Assembly: GCA_965262175.1 (NCBI GenBank) | Contig: CBDHES010000002.1 | Location: 2,356,001 to 2,420,000, forward strand | From: CADEDH01 sp965262175 | Lineage (GTDB): Bacteria > Actinomycetota > Acidimicrobiia > Acidimicrobiales > SZUA-35 | DNA: 64,000 bases | Direction: 5' to 3' | Part shown: one piece after another, positions 7,047 through 15,517 of the stretch | How the letters are laid out: the number at the start of each line of letters is the position of its first letter | How positions within the stretch are numbered: the first letter of the stretch is position 1 | Notes under the pieces: generated by a model | Databases searched by the model: none | The model's input: only the letters and a program-made list of their open reading frames with translations | What the model was told of the DNA's origin: nothing | Program-made: the position numbers and the translations under genes

Positions 7047-7787
7047 TCAGGCCCGGCGGGGCCAGCCGCAGCGAACCGAGACCTTGGGGGCGAAGTGGAC
7101 CATCGGCGCCTCGGTCGGCTGGGTCAGGCCGGCCGCCGCCACCAGCTCGTCGTCCCATCGGTCGACGGTGGCGTGCCACAGCGGCCAGGGCTCGTGGTGC
7201 ATCTCGGCCCGGACCGTCAGCGGCCCCAGGGTGCTGTACAACGCCCACCGGGCGGTGAGGAACCGGTCGAGGGGTCCGGCCTCCCCGGCATCGAAGGGTC
7301 GGTCGAGGTCGACCTCGACGACCGAGGTCGCCCCCTTCGGGGCGGGCCACCGCCGTCGGGACCAGTAGCGGAACCGGCCCGGATCGCTCCGATCGATCTC
7401 CATGGCGGCCAGCGTGTACGGCACCCGGTAGGTGAGGCGGGCGGTGAGCACGGCCAAGACCGACGACGCCTCCAGGGAGAAGAACCACACCCCGGGTCGG
7501 CCCTGGCGGTCGACGACGTAGGTCCGCACGTTGGTCTCCGGAAAGTGGAGGATCCGGGGCAGTGTCGGGAGCATCGGCACCTTGACCCGCATCTGGAACG
7601 GGACCAGCCCCACCCAGGCCGATCCATCGAAGGTCTCGACGGTGACCGACGGGGGGAGGAGGCGCTGGACCTCCTCGGCCGGGTACCGCCAATGGAGGAA
7701 CGTGAGATCCTCCCACGTCATCGTCATCGCCGGGCGGCGGATGTCGTGGGGGCAGGTCTCGGGGTGGAGCTCAGTGGACGGGATCAC
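7047..7787 (-). CDS. DUF2071 (YqjF-like) protein
   Basis: 246 residues of the DUF2071 family, whose fold resembles acetoacetate decarboxylase. Diagnostic segments are WEDLTFLHWRYPAEEVQRLL, SAWVGLVPFQMR, ETNVRTYVVD and GVWFFSLEASSVLAVLTAR, ending in VHFAPKVSVRCGWP. Family members lack the decarboxylase lysine context and their function is unknown. The upstream residues (CPHDIRRPAM) are family-typical, supporting the ATG at 7787. Tail-to-tail with nothing obvious; 28 bases from the MetE-like gene end, same strand. Confidence 0.85.
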   Translation of the reverse strand: MIPSTELHPETCPHDIRRPAMTMTWEDLTFLHWRYPAEEVQRLLPPSVTVETFDGSAWVGLVPFQMRVKVPMLPTLPRILHFPETNVRTYVVDRQGRPGVWFFSLEASSVLAVLTARLTYRVPYTLAAMEIDRSDPGRFRYWSRRRWPAPKGATSVVEVDLDRPFDAGEAGPLDRFLTARWALYSTLGPLTVRAEMHHEPWPLWHATVDRWDDELVAAAGLTQPTEAPMVHFAPKVSVRCGWPRRA

Positions 7788-7815
7788 CGTGGCCCAGTAT
7801 GACCGGCCGCCGACG

Positions 7816-8958
7816 TCAAAGGCGGGCCGTGGCCAGCTCGGCCCCTTGGGCCAGGGAGGCGAGCTTGGCCCACACCACGTCGGGGTCGATGTTCCTGATG
7901 CCGATGTGGACGCTGAAGCCGCAGTCGACCCCGGCCATGATGCGGTCCCGACCCACGAGCCGGCCGTACCGCTCGATTCGCTGGGCCACCAGCTCGGGGT
8001 GCTCGATGTAGTTCGATTGGGGCTCGATGACTCCCGGGCACAGGATCCGATCGTCGGGGATCGTCAGGTCGTCGAACAGCGACCACTCGTGAGCATGGCG
8101 GGGGTTGGCCGCCTCGAACAGGATCGTCCGGGGCTTCGCCGCCCACACCAGGTCGATGAGATCGGCCAAGGCGACGTCGTGGTGGTGGGGCCCGGGGTAG
8201 TTCCCCCAACACAGATGGAGGCGGAGGCGGTCGGGCTCGATGTTGCGGACGGCGTGGTTGAGGGCCTCGATGTTGCGCGCGGCCCGCCGTCGGAACCCCT
8301 CCAGGTCGAGGTCGGCGTAGGCGGTGTGACGGCCCATGGCCAGGTCGGGGCAGTCGAGCTGGAGCACGGCTCCCGACGCCGCCACCGCCTCGTACTCCGG
8401 TCGCATCGCCTCGGCGATGGCGAACAGGTACTCCTCGTCGCTGTCGTAGTGCTGGTTCTCGAAGAACAGCGACACCACCCCGGGCGACGCAGCACTGGAG
8501 AAGGTGGCCGCTGCGCCGGCCGCGGCGGCCGAGGACGCCAGCGTCGTCATGTCGACCTTCACCGCCGCATCGTCGGCCATGGCGACCGGCCCGGTGCAGG
8601 CCGGGGCCGAGCGCTTCCGGCGGCCCGGGTTGTCGGCCACCATCTGGGCGCTGCGGGGGTAGTCGACCAGGTCCTGGAAGTGGTAGTTGGCCACCGACTC
8701 CCCACCGAAACCCGACAGGCGATCCTTCACGTAGGTGGCGTAGCTGGGTTTCGACATCTCACCGTCGTTGACCACGGTCAGCCCGGCCTCGACCTGGCGG
8801 CGGACGCACTCGTCGACCGCCGCCGCCACCCGCTCGGCCAGCGCCGCAGCGTCGACCGGGACCCCGTCCTCGGCCGCCCACACCATCTGGATCAGGTCGT
8901 CGGGTCGGGGCAGGCTCCCGGTGTGGGTGGTCGGGATCGGGTCGGCGCCGGCGCTCAT
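7816..8958 (-). CDS. MetE-like (C-terminal type) zinc methyltransferase, copy A
   Basis: 380 residues, corresponding to only the catalytic barrel of cobalamin-independent methionine synthase. It begins TTHTGSLPRPDDL and keeps the full zinc/thiol site: HLCWGNYPG (His-x-Cys), FEAANPRH (Glu) and GVDCGFSV (Cys). EGMSKP-type NDGEMSKPSYATYVKDRL is present. The folate-binding N-terminal barrel is absent, so the methyl donor is probably not methyl-folate polyglutamate. Start is ATG 8958: TATGGT (8971-8966) lies seven bases upstream, which suggests a leaderless mRNA. It is divergent from a second MetE-like gene and shares its promoter gap. Confidence 0.8.
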   Translation of the reverse strand: MSAGADPIPTTHTGSLPRPDDLIQMVWAAEDGVPVDAAALAERVAAAVDECVRRQVEAGLTVVNDGEMSKPSYATYVKDRLSGFGGESVANYHFQDLVDYPRSAQMVADNPGRRKRSAPACTGPVAMADDAAVKVDMTTLASSAAAAGAAATFSSAASPGVVSLFFENQHYDSDEEYLFAIAEAMRPEYEAVAASGAVLQLDCPDLAMGRHTAYADLDLEGFRRRAARNIEALNHAVRNIEPDRLRLHLCWGNYPGPHHHDVALADLIDLVWAAKPRTILFEAANPRHAHEWSLFDDLTIPDDRILCPGVIEPQSNYIEHPELVAQRIERYGRLVGRDRIMAGVDCGFSVHIGIRNIDPDVVWAKLASLAQGAELATARL

Positions 8959-8965
8959 GCCCTCA

Positions 8966-8975
8966 ACCATAGAAT
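8966..8975. promoter_or_regulatory. Overlapping divergent -10 boxes
   Basis: ACCATAGAAT contains TAGAAT (8970-8975) for the plus strand and TATGGT (8971-8966) for the minus strand. Each is 6-7 bases before the start codon of its gene (GTG 8982 and ATG 8958), so both transcripts would be leaderless and the two polymerases would compete for the same DNA. No -35 consensus is visible. Confidence 0.55.
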
Positions 8976-8981
8976 GCCCGG

Positions 8982-10007
8982 GTGCAGGCGCTGTTGGCCA
9001 CGACCGTCATCGGCAGCCATCCCCAACCGGGCTGGCTCGTCGACCGAGAGGCCCTGATCGGGGCCGGGGTGCCCCGGGTCCGCAACACGGGCCTGTGGCG
9101 GGTCGAGCCCGACCACCTCGATGAGGCCATCGAGGCCGCCACCCTCGTCGCCATCGCCGACCAGGAAGACGCCGGCGTCGACATCATCACCGATGGCGAG
9201 GTCGGCCGGGAGTCGTACTTCAACCACTTCGCCAACTCCCTCGGTGGCGTCGACCGTGAGCGGCTCGGGGTGGGCGTCAACCGACGGGGCACCCACAGCG
9301 ACGTTCCGCTCGTCAGCGGCCCGATCGAACGGACCGAGCCGGTCGAGCTGGCCGCGGCCCGGTTCCTCCGGGCCCACACCGACCGGGCCACCAAGGTGAC
9401 CGTCCCCGGCCCCTTCACCCTCAGCCAGCTGGCCCAGAACGACTTCTACCCGGATCAGCGGTCGCTAGCCCTGGCCTACGCCGAGGCCCTGCGCCAGGAG
9501 CTGACCGACCTGGCGGCGGCCGGGATCGACGTCGTCCAGCTGGACGAGCCCTACTTCCAGGCCAACCCCGACGGGGCCCGCCAGTTCGGGGTCGAGGCGG
9601 TCGCCGCCGCAATCGACGGGATCGAGGCCACCACGGTCGTCCACACCTGCTACGGCTACGCCGCCTACGTGAAGGACAAGTCCGACGGCTACCCGTTCTT
9701 CGATGAGCTGGCCGGGTTGGCCAGCGACCACGTGGCGATCGAGATGGCCCAACCGGGGCTCGACGTCTCGGTGCTGGCCCGCCTCCGACCCCGAGGGGTG
9801 GTGATGGGGGTACTCGACCTGGGGACCGAAACCGTCGAGCGACCCGACGAGCTGGCGGACCGGATCCGGGCCGCCCTCGCCCACGTCCCCCCCGACCAGC
9901 TCGTGCTGGCCCCCGACTGCGGGATGAAGTTCCTCCCCCGGTCGACGGCCCGGGCCAAGCTGGCGGCCATGGTCGAAGCGGCCGAGCTCGTCCGGTCGGG
10001 GCTGTAG
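8982..10007 (+). CDS. MetE-like (C-terminal type) zinc methyltransferase, copy B
   Basis: 341 residues of the MetE catalytic-barrel family, only distantly similar to the divergent neighbour. LLATTVIGSHPQPGWLVDRE starts the barrel; zinc ligands are VVHTCYGY (His-x-Cys), AIEMAQPG (Glu) and APDCGMKFLPR (Cys); VQLDEPYF is the acidic barrel motif. It moves a methyl group between a thiol and an unidentified donor or acceptor. GTG 8982 follows TAGAAT by six bases (leaderless). Followed by a GC hairpin terminator and then a VOC gene. Confidence 0.8.
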   Translation: MQALLATTVIGSHPQPGWLVDREALIGAGVPRVRNTGLWRVEPDHLDEAIEAATLVAIADQEDAGVDIITDGEVGRESYFNHFANSLGGVDRERLGVGVNRRGTHSDVPLVSGPIERTEPVELAAARFLRAHTDRATKVTVPGPFTLSQLAQNDFYPDQRSLALAYAEALRQELTDLAAAGIDVVQLDEPYFQANPDGARQFGVEAVAAAIDGIEATTVVHTCYGYAAYVKDKSDGYPFFDELAGLASDHVAIEMAQPGLDVSVLARLRPRGVVMGVLDLGTETVERPDELADRIRAALAHVPPDQLVLAPDCGMKFLPRSTARAKLAAMVEAAELVRSGL

Positions 10008-10013
10008 CGAACG

Positions 10014-10034
10014 GCACCCCCTATCGGGGGTTGC
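10014..10034. terminator. GC-rich hairpin after MetE-like copy B
   Basis: ACCCCC (10016-10021), loop TATC, GGGGGT (10026-10031), extendable by GC pairs across one bulge. It starts nine bases after the stop codon. No T-run. Confidence 0.45.
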
Positions 10035-10099
10035 ATGGGCACCGCTTCCGGCCCCTACGGTTGAGGACCGCGACCATCGACCGAGCAAGGGGACCCTCC

Positions 10100-10642
10100 A
10101 TGACGACCGAGCTGCCGGCCCGCCTCCACCACACCGCCTACGTCACCAAGGACCAGGAGGCCACCCGGGCCTTCTACGAGGACATCATCGGCCTGCCGCT
10201 CGTGGCTACCTGGTCCGAGACCGACGAGTTGTTCGGCGCCGAGCGGACCTACTGCCACACGTTCTTCGGGCTGGGCGACGGCAGCGCGCTGGCGTTCTTC
10301 CAGTTCGCCGACGACGCCGACGACGAGCTCTTCAACCCGGAGCTGACCCCCTCGCCGTTCCGCCACATCGCCCTCAAGATCTCGGCCGAGGGGCAGGCCG
10401 CCATCGAGAAGCGGCTCCAGGAGGCGAACTGGAAGCCGGAGGGGACCTTCACCCTCGAGCACGGCTACTGCCGGAGCCTCTACACCGAGGACCCGAACGG
10501 CATGCTCCTCGAGTTCACGGTCGACGCCCCCAACGCCGAGGCCATCAACGCCGAGCGTCTGCCCCAGGCCCACGAGGAGCTGAAGAAGTGGCTCGCCGGC
10601 GACCACACCTCCAACAACACCTACCGGTCCGAGGCCCACTGA
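10100..10642 (+). CDS. VOC superfamily protein
   Basis: 180 residues: LHHTAYVTKDQEATRAFYED for the first metal-binding strand, a middle FRHIALKIS and a YCRSLYTEDPNGMLLEF ending with the second His/Glu-type ligand site, then a polar 40-residue tail. Looks like a dioxygenase/glyoxalase-type single-substrate VOC enzyme. Ribosome site GGGGACC before ATG 10100. Convergent with the YceI gene. Confidence 0.75.
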   Translation: MTTELPARLHHTAYVTKDQEATRAFYEDIIGLPLVATWSETDELFGAERTYCHTFFGLGDGSALAFFQFADDADDELFNPELTPSPFRHIALKISAEGQAAIEKRLQEANWKPEGTFTLEHGYCRSLYTEDPNGMLLEFTVDAPNAEAINAERLPQAHEELKKWLAGDHTSNNTYRSEAH

Positions 10643-10658
10643 CCCGACGATCGGCCGG

Positions 10659-11210
10659 TCACTCGGCGGCGGGGCCGACCAGCTGGGCGTCGAGCGTCAA
10701 GGCGATGTCGTTGCCCAGCATCGCTCCTCCGCCGGGCATCGGGACGTTCCAGTCGATCCCGTAGCGGGTGCGGTCGATCGAACCCGACGCGGCGAACCCG
10801 GCCCGGCTCGACGAGTCCATCGGGTTGGTCTCGGTGCCCGAGAACTCCACGTCGAGCGTCTCGGGGTGCGTGTTGCCGTTCAGGGTCAGATCGCCGGTGA
10901 CTCGGTAGCGGCCGTCGCCGGCCTCGACGATGGCCGTCGAGACGAAGCTCATCGTCGGCTGGCTCTCGACGTTGAAGATGTCGGTGCTCTGGAGGTGGCC
11001 GTCACGGTTGGGGTCGCCGGTCGACACCGACGCCATCTGGACCTCCGCTCGCAGGGCGGAGGAACCGAGGTCGTCCCCCACGACGAGCGTGGCGTTGGTG
11101 TCGGTGAAGCGTCCCCGGATCGTCGAGATCCCGAGGTGCCGTACGGCGAAGCCGACGACGGAGTGGGCCGGGTCCAGGTTCCAGTCACCGGCGGCGAGCG
11201 GTAGCGCCAT
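10659..11210 (-). CDS. YceI-family lipid-binding protein
   Basis: 183 residues, lipocalin-like beta-barrel of the YceI/TT1927b family that binds a polyisoprenoid or similar lipid. Key segments are WNLDPAHSVVGFAVRHLGIS at the N-terminus, ASVSTGDPNRDGHLQSTDIF and the FNVESQPTMSF strand. No signal peptide, so cytoplasmic as in many actinobacteria. ATG 11210 is set by GAGGAG nine bases upstream; longer in-frame options lack this. Confidence 0.85.
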   Translation of the reverse strand: MALPLAAGDWNLDPAHSVVGFAVRHLGISTIRGRFTDTNATLVVGDDLGSSALRAEVQMASVSTGDPNRDGHLQSTDIFNVESQPTMSFVSTAIVEAGDGRYRVTGDLTLNGNTHPETLDVEFSGTETNPMDSSSRAGFAASGSIDRTRYGIDWNVPMPGGGAMLGNDIALTLDAQLVGPAAE

Positions 11211-11396
11211 TGTTCGTCTCCTCGTTGCGTGGATCCGGCCGATCCGGATGCCGACTCCGGACCCTACGTGCGGTCGCCGGCCGCTGCCACCGATCCCTGC
11301 AACTCGGCGATGGAAACGTCGTCGACCGCACCGCTCTGGTGGTGATCGCCGGTACCGACGGTGGCGACCGGTCCGGCGCTCGGCCACCATGGAGCG

Positions 11397-12698
11397 ATGG
11401 AGTTGGGCGGATCACGACGGGCCGGCGCGCCCGACCTCGACGATGGGCGAGCCTACGGTCGGCCGGCGGGCACCTGGGACCTGGACCTGGTCGAGGTCGG
11501 GGCGGGCACCCCGGCGGGCGAGCTGCTTCGCCGCTACTGGCACCCGGTCGTTCGGTCGGCCGAGGTCACCACCCGACCCCGCGAGGTCCGGGTGTTGGGG
11601 GAAGACCTGATCGTCTACCGAGACCGTTCGGGGACCGTCGGGCTGCTCGAGCCCCGGTGTTGCCACCGGGGGACGACCCTCTACTTCGGCCGGGTCGAGG
11701 ACCACGGCATCCGATGCCCCTACCACGGGTGGCTGTTCGCCGCCGACGGGCGCTGCCTCGACCAGCCGTGTGAGCCGGACCGGGGCCGGAACCGGGCCCG
11801 TTACCGCCAGCCGTGGTATCCCGTGGTCGAGTATCACGGTCTGGTCTTCGCCTACCTGGGCCCCGCCGAGCGCCAGCCGGTCTTCCCCCGCTACGACATC
11901 TTCGAGGACCTCGATCCCGAGACGGAGGAGATCGTCGTCGTCGACCACTTCGCCTTCGGCGGGCCGACCGTCGCCCCCTGCAACTGGTTCCAGACCCACG
12001 AGAACGTGATGGATCCGTACCACGTCTTCATCCTCCACAACGCCATGAGCGGTCCCCAGTTCAGCCCCGACCTCCAGATCTGGCCCCGGGTCGATTGGCA
12101 GGCCCATTCCTGGGGCGTCACCTCGACCCAGGATCGGGCACTCGGTGACGGCACCACCCTCCACCGGGTGACGGAGGTCCGGTGTCCGACCGTCCGGGTC
12201 ATCGCCACCCCGACACTGTCGGTCTTGGGTCGGACCAACAACCTCTCCTGGGCGGTCCCGGTCGATGACACCACCACCCGGGTGCTCGCCCTCGTCCGCA
12301 AGCCACTCGACGGCCCGGCCCAGGGGCTGCCGGTCTACGGCGACGGTCGAACGTGGTTCGAGCTCACCGATGCCGAGCACCAGCTCTATCCAGGCGACTA
12401 TGAGACGCAGGTCGGCCAGGGACCGATCACCCGCCACTCCGTCGAGCGGTTGGCGTCGAGCGACCGCGGGGTCGCGATGGTCCGCCGCCACTTCAAGGAA
12501 CAGGTCCGCATCGTGGCCGAGGGCGGCGATCCCGTCGGGGTCTCGTTCGACGAGCGAGACGCGCTCCAGACCGTCATCGCCGGCAACTACATCGTCGGCC
12601 CGGACACCGATCTGGCCGCCGTCCCGCTGGTCGAGTCACTTGACCCGGGGCGAGCCGGCGACCGCGTCGCGCCGCTCGACGTCGATCTGGCCGGGTGA
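11397..12698 (+). CDS. Rieske (2Fe-2S) ring-hydroxylating oxygenase, large subunit type
   Basis: 433 residues. Rieske ligands Cys88-x-His90 (PRCCHRG) and Cys107-x2-His110 (RCPYHGW) bind the cluster; the catalytic half has NWFQTHENVMDPYHVFILH, giving the mononuclear iron His/His/Asp site with the bridging Asp. Similar to phthalate/vanillate-type oxygenases, so aromatic hydroxylation or O-demethylation is plausible. No reductase or ferredoxin gene is adjacent. The stop overlaps a possible GTG of the next gene. Confidence 0.85.
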   Translation: MELGGSRRAGAPDLDDGRAYGRPAGTWDLDLVEVGAGTPAGELLRRYWHPVVRSAEVTTRPREVRVLGEDLIVYRDRSGTVGLLEPRCCHRGTTLYFGRVEDHGIRCPYHGWLFAADGRCLDQPCEPDRGRNRARYRQPWYPVVEYHGLVFAYLGPAERQPVFPRYDIFEDLDPETEEIVVVDHFAFGGPTVAPCNWFQTHENVMDPYHVFILHNAMSGPQFSPDLQIWPRVDWQAHSWGVTSTQDRALGDGTTLHRVTEVRCPTVRVIATPTLSVLGRTNNLSWAVPVDDTTTRVLALVRKPLDGPAQGLPVYGDGRTWFELTDAEHQLYPGDYETQVGQGPITRHSVERLASSDRGVAMVRRHFKEQVRIVAEGGDPVGVSFDERDALQTVIAGNYIVGPDTDLAAVPLVESLDPGRAGDRVAPLDVDLAG

Positions 12699-12757
12699 GC
12701 CGAATCGCCCGCCTGACCGGCACCCGGCGGGAGGCGGTCCGGGGCGATACTGAGGCC

Positions 12758-13561
12758 ATGTCCCGTCGCAACGCTCCCCCTCTCGGGTCCCGACGTCGCC
12801 GTCGCCGCGTCGTGAGCCTGCTCGGCGCCAGCCGCCACTCCGCCCTGCCGACCGTGCGTCGCCACGTCGGCTCGAGGGCCCGGCCGATAGCCGTCCGCAT
12901 CGCGGCCCTCGGCTGCGGATCGCTCCTGATCGGCACCGCGGTGGCCCTGCTGGTCCAGGCCGACCTGGGCCTGGCCCCCTACGACGTGTTGAGCTCCGGA
13001 CTCGCCGGCCGGCTCGGCATCACGCTCGGGCAGGCAGGCTGGGCGATCGCCGGGCTGCTGTTCGCCGTCGCTGCCCTCCTCGGGCGACGGCCGAGCCTGT
13101 GGGGCGTCGCCTACATCGCCTCGATCGGGCTCGCCATCGACGGCACCGGTCACCTGCTCAACGCTCCGGTCACGATGCCGGGGCGGGTGGCCTTCCTGTT
13201 GGCCGCCATCGTCGTGATGTCGATCGGGATCAACCTCGTGCTGTTCTCGGGGACCACCGGCGGGCCATTCGAGCTCCTGATGGCGGCTGGTGAGCAGCGG
13301 GGGCTGCGCCGAATCCACGTCCGCTACGGCCTCGACGGTGGCGTGCTCCTGATCGGGATCGCCATCGGCGGCTCGTTCGGTGTCGGCACGCTCGTGTTCG
13401 CCGCGCTCATGGGCCCGACCTTCGCCGTCACCAGCCAGGTGCTGATCGACTACGACGCCGGCCGTCGCCTCCGCTTGTCGATGGCCGAACCCGGTCCGGC
13501 GGAGTTGGCCGGATCGGGAGACGGCGACACGCCCGAGCAGCGGCCCGTCACGGCTCGATGA
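12758..13561 (+). CDS. YitT/YczE-type integral membrane protein
   Basis: 267 residues: a basic 45-residue N-terminus then about five TM helices with LLIGTAVALLVQADLGLAPY and INLVLFSGTTGGPFELLMAA, the conserved GxxPYD- and GTxGGPFEL-like segments of the YczE/YyaS/YitT family. Function unknown; probably a transporter-like membrane protein. ATG 12758 follows GATACT by six bases (leaderless style); a GTG at 12695 overlapping the previous stop is the alternative. It overlaps the convergent oxidoreductase by 14 bases. Confidence 0.75.
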   Translation: MSRRNAPPLGSRRRRRRVVSLLGASRHSALPTVRRHVGSRARPIAVRIAALGCGSLLIGTAVALLVQADLGLAPYDVLSSGLAGRLGITLGQAGWAIAGLLFAVAALLGRRPSLWGVAYIASIGLAIDGTGHLLNAPVTMPGRVAFLLAAIVVMSIGINLVLFSGTTGGPFELLMAAGEQRGLRRIHVRYGLDGGVLLIGIAIGGSFGVGTLVFAALMGPTFAVTSQVLIDYDAGRRLRLSMAEPGPAELAGSGDGDTPEQRPVTAR

Positions 13562-14549
13562 CGATGCGACCCCGGGCTCGTCCGGACGCGAGGAGCTCGA
13601 GGGCGTCGGGTACCTCGTCGAGGCCGAACCGGTGACCGACGATCGGGGTCAGTCGACCGTCGTCGATCAGCGTGGACAGCTCGTGGAGCGGGCGCTTGGT
13701 CCGCTTGCGGTTCAGGGGTGGCGCCTCGCCGACGAACGGTGAGCTGAGGACCTTGGCGAAGAACCCGGGGAGGTTGCCGAACCACGGCTTCCAGCTCGGG
13801 TCGTAGCCGTAGTGCCCGACGACGACGAACCAGCCACCCTCGGTCAGGGCTGCCCGATAGTCGGCGGTCGACCGGTTGGTGGCCACGTCGATGATCCGGT
13901 CCCAACGCCGGCCGAGCGAGGCGAAGTCGGCGGTGGTGTGGTCGATGACGTCGTCGGCCCCCAGCTTGCGGAGGAGGCTCGCCTTGTCGGCCGAGTCGAC
14001 GGCGGTGACCTCCGCCCCTCGGGCCTTGGCCAGCTGGACGACGAAGGCACCGACGCCGCCGGCGGCCCCGTTGACCAGGACGCGATGGCCGGCCTCGACC
14101 TGGGCGGTGTCGTAGGTGACGTCGTAGGCGATGCCGCCGGTGGAGGGAACCGTGGCTGCCTCGGGGAACCCGATCGACGCCGGCTTCGGCTCCAGCCGGG
14201 CAGCGTCGACCGCAGCGTGCTCGGCGTAGGTGCCGCCGTTGCGCCACTGGATGGTCACGGTCTCGCCGTACACGTCGTCGCCGACGGCGAGGTCGGTCAC
14301 GTCGACCCCGACGCGCTCGACCGTGCCGGCCAGGTCGATGCCGGGGACGGCGTGGCGGGGCCGTCGGAAACCGCCGCCGAACAGTCGGACCGCTCGGGGT
14401 CGCCCCGTCACCATGTGCCAGACGTCGGCATTGACCGACGCTGCCTCGACCTTGACCAGGACCTGCTTGGGTCCCGGCGTCGGGACCGGGACGTCCCGGA
14501 CCTCGAGGTCGGCCGGGGCCCCGTACCGCTGCTGGATCACCGCCCTCAT
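13548..14549 (-). CDS. NAD(P)-dependent quinone oxidoreductase (MDR family)
   Basis: 333 residues, zinc-free medium-chain reductase. MRAVIQQRYGAPADLEVRDV starts the GroES half with PGIDLAGTVERVG; NADPH loop is VLVNGAAGGVGAFVVQLAKA and DDVIDHTTADF follows. Reduces quinones or enals with NADPH. ATG 14549 is chosen because homology begins there and AGGAGG lies 11 bases upstream; an earlier start at 14591 is possible. No clear operon partner. Confidence 0.85.
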   Translation of the reverse strand: MRAVIQQRYGAPADLEVRDVPVPTPGPKQVLVKVEAASVNADVWHMVTGRPRAVRLFGGGFRRPRHAVPGIDLAGTVERVGVDVTDLAVGDDVYGETVTIQWRNGGTYAEHAAVDAARLEPKPASIGFPEAATVPSTGGIAYDVTYDTAQVEAGHRVLVNGAAGGVGAFVVQLAKARGAEVTAVDSADKASLLRKLGADDVIDHTTADFASLGRRWDRIIDVATNRSTADYRAALTEGGWFVVVGHYGYDPSWKPWFGNLPGFFAKVLSSPFVGEAPPLNRKRTKRPLHELSTLIDDGRLTPIVGHRFGLDEVPDALELLASGRARGRIVIEP

Positions 14550-14700
14550 CTCGGCTCGGTCCTCCTGTGCCGTCTGCGCTCGACCGCTCACCCGGCGCCG
14601 CCTTCGCTGACCGGCACGGTCGGGTCCATGGTCGTCGCCGCAGGATAGCGCGCCGACGTCGGTCGCTCCGGCGCTGCCCGAGCGGGGGCCGGGTCTCGGG

Positions 14701-15357
14701 TCACGGCTGGCCGAATCGGGTGGTGAACTCGTCGATGGACCTGGTCAGCACCTGTCCCATCATCTCGCCCGCCCCGTTGAGGTAGGGGGCGTGGTGGTTC
14801 ACCTCGAGGGTGATGAAGCCGTGGAGGGTGGCCCGCAGGCCATACACCGCGGCGGCTCGCTCCGGGTGCTCGTCGCCGATCAGATCAAACGGGTCGTCGA
14901 GCCCGGCCAGCTCGCCCATCGCCTCCAGGAACGGTCGCTCGACGGCCAGGGCGGCGTCGACCGTCGGCCCGTCGGGCGGGGCGGTGTAGTTGGGGAGCTG
15001 GTCGGTGTAGAGCAGGTTGAACTCCCGAGGGTGGTCGAGCGCCCAGCCCCGATACGCGTGGGCCGCGGCCAGCAGGCGGGCGCCGGGGCCGGCGCCGGGC
15101 TCCGCGTCGGCGGCGCTGCGGATCGCGGTGGCCAGACGGTCGAAGCTCAGGAGCAGGATCCTGGTGAAGAGGTCGTCCACCCCGTCGACGTAGGTGTAGA
15201 GCGAGGCCGGGTTCATGCCGACCTCCCGAGCGATCGCCCGCCACGACACGGCCGCCACCCCACCCGCCTCCAGCTGTCGCCGGCCGGTCTCGACGATCTC
15301 GTCGGTCAGCTCTCGCCGGAGGCGGTCGCGCCGACTCTCGGGCACCTCGTCGTTCAT
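14701..15357 (-). CDS. TetR/AcrR regulator with WHG-type C-terminus
   Basis: 218 residues. HTH at about 28-58 (VAAVSWRAIAREVGMNPASL then YTYVDGVDDLF); the C-terminal half has YRGWALDHPREFNLLYTDQ, typical of TetR_C_33/WHG proteins. It is divergent from the epimerase gene, and the intergenic region carries two copies of CAAACANTGTTTG, its probable operators. It should repress the epimerase/DUF4386 operon and itself. Inducer unknown. Confidence 0.85.
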   Translation of the reverse strand: MNDEVPESRRDRLRRELTDEIVETGRRQLEAGGVAAVSWRAIAREVGMNPASLYTYVDGVDDLFTRILLLSFDRLATAIRSAADAEPGAGPGARLLAAAHAYRGWALDHPREFNLLYTDQLPNYTAPPDGPTVDAALAVERPFLEAMGELAGLDDPFDLIGDEHPERAAAVYGLRATLHGFITLEVNHHAPYLNGAGEMMGQVLTRSIDEFTTRFGQP

Positions 15358-15407
15358 GGGCCGACCGTAGCCCCCCTCCGACCAGAGTTCAATCATCGAT
15401 TGTTTTT

Positions 15408-15465
15408 CAAACACTGTTTGACATTCCGGGAGTGGCGTCATAGGTTGCGGCTCAAACAGTGTTTG
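15408..15465. promoter_or_regulatory. Two TetR operator copies around a promoter
   Basis: CAAACACTGTTTG (15408-15420) and CAAACAGTGTTTG (15453-15465) are perfect 6-1-6 palindromes 45 bases apart centre to centre (about 4.3 turns). TTGACA (15418-15423), 17 bases, TAGGTT (15441-15446) forms a plus-strand promoter lying between and overlapping the first site. This arrangement explains control of the epimerase gene by the divergent TetR. Confidence 0.75.
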
Positions 15466-15517
15466 GTATTCGAACGGCGACGGGGCACCGGCCTGAACGT
15501 CGCAGGAGGTAGTCCCC

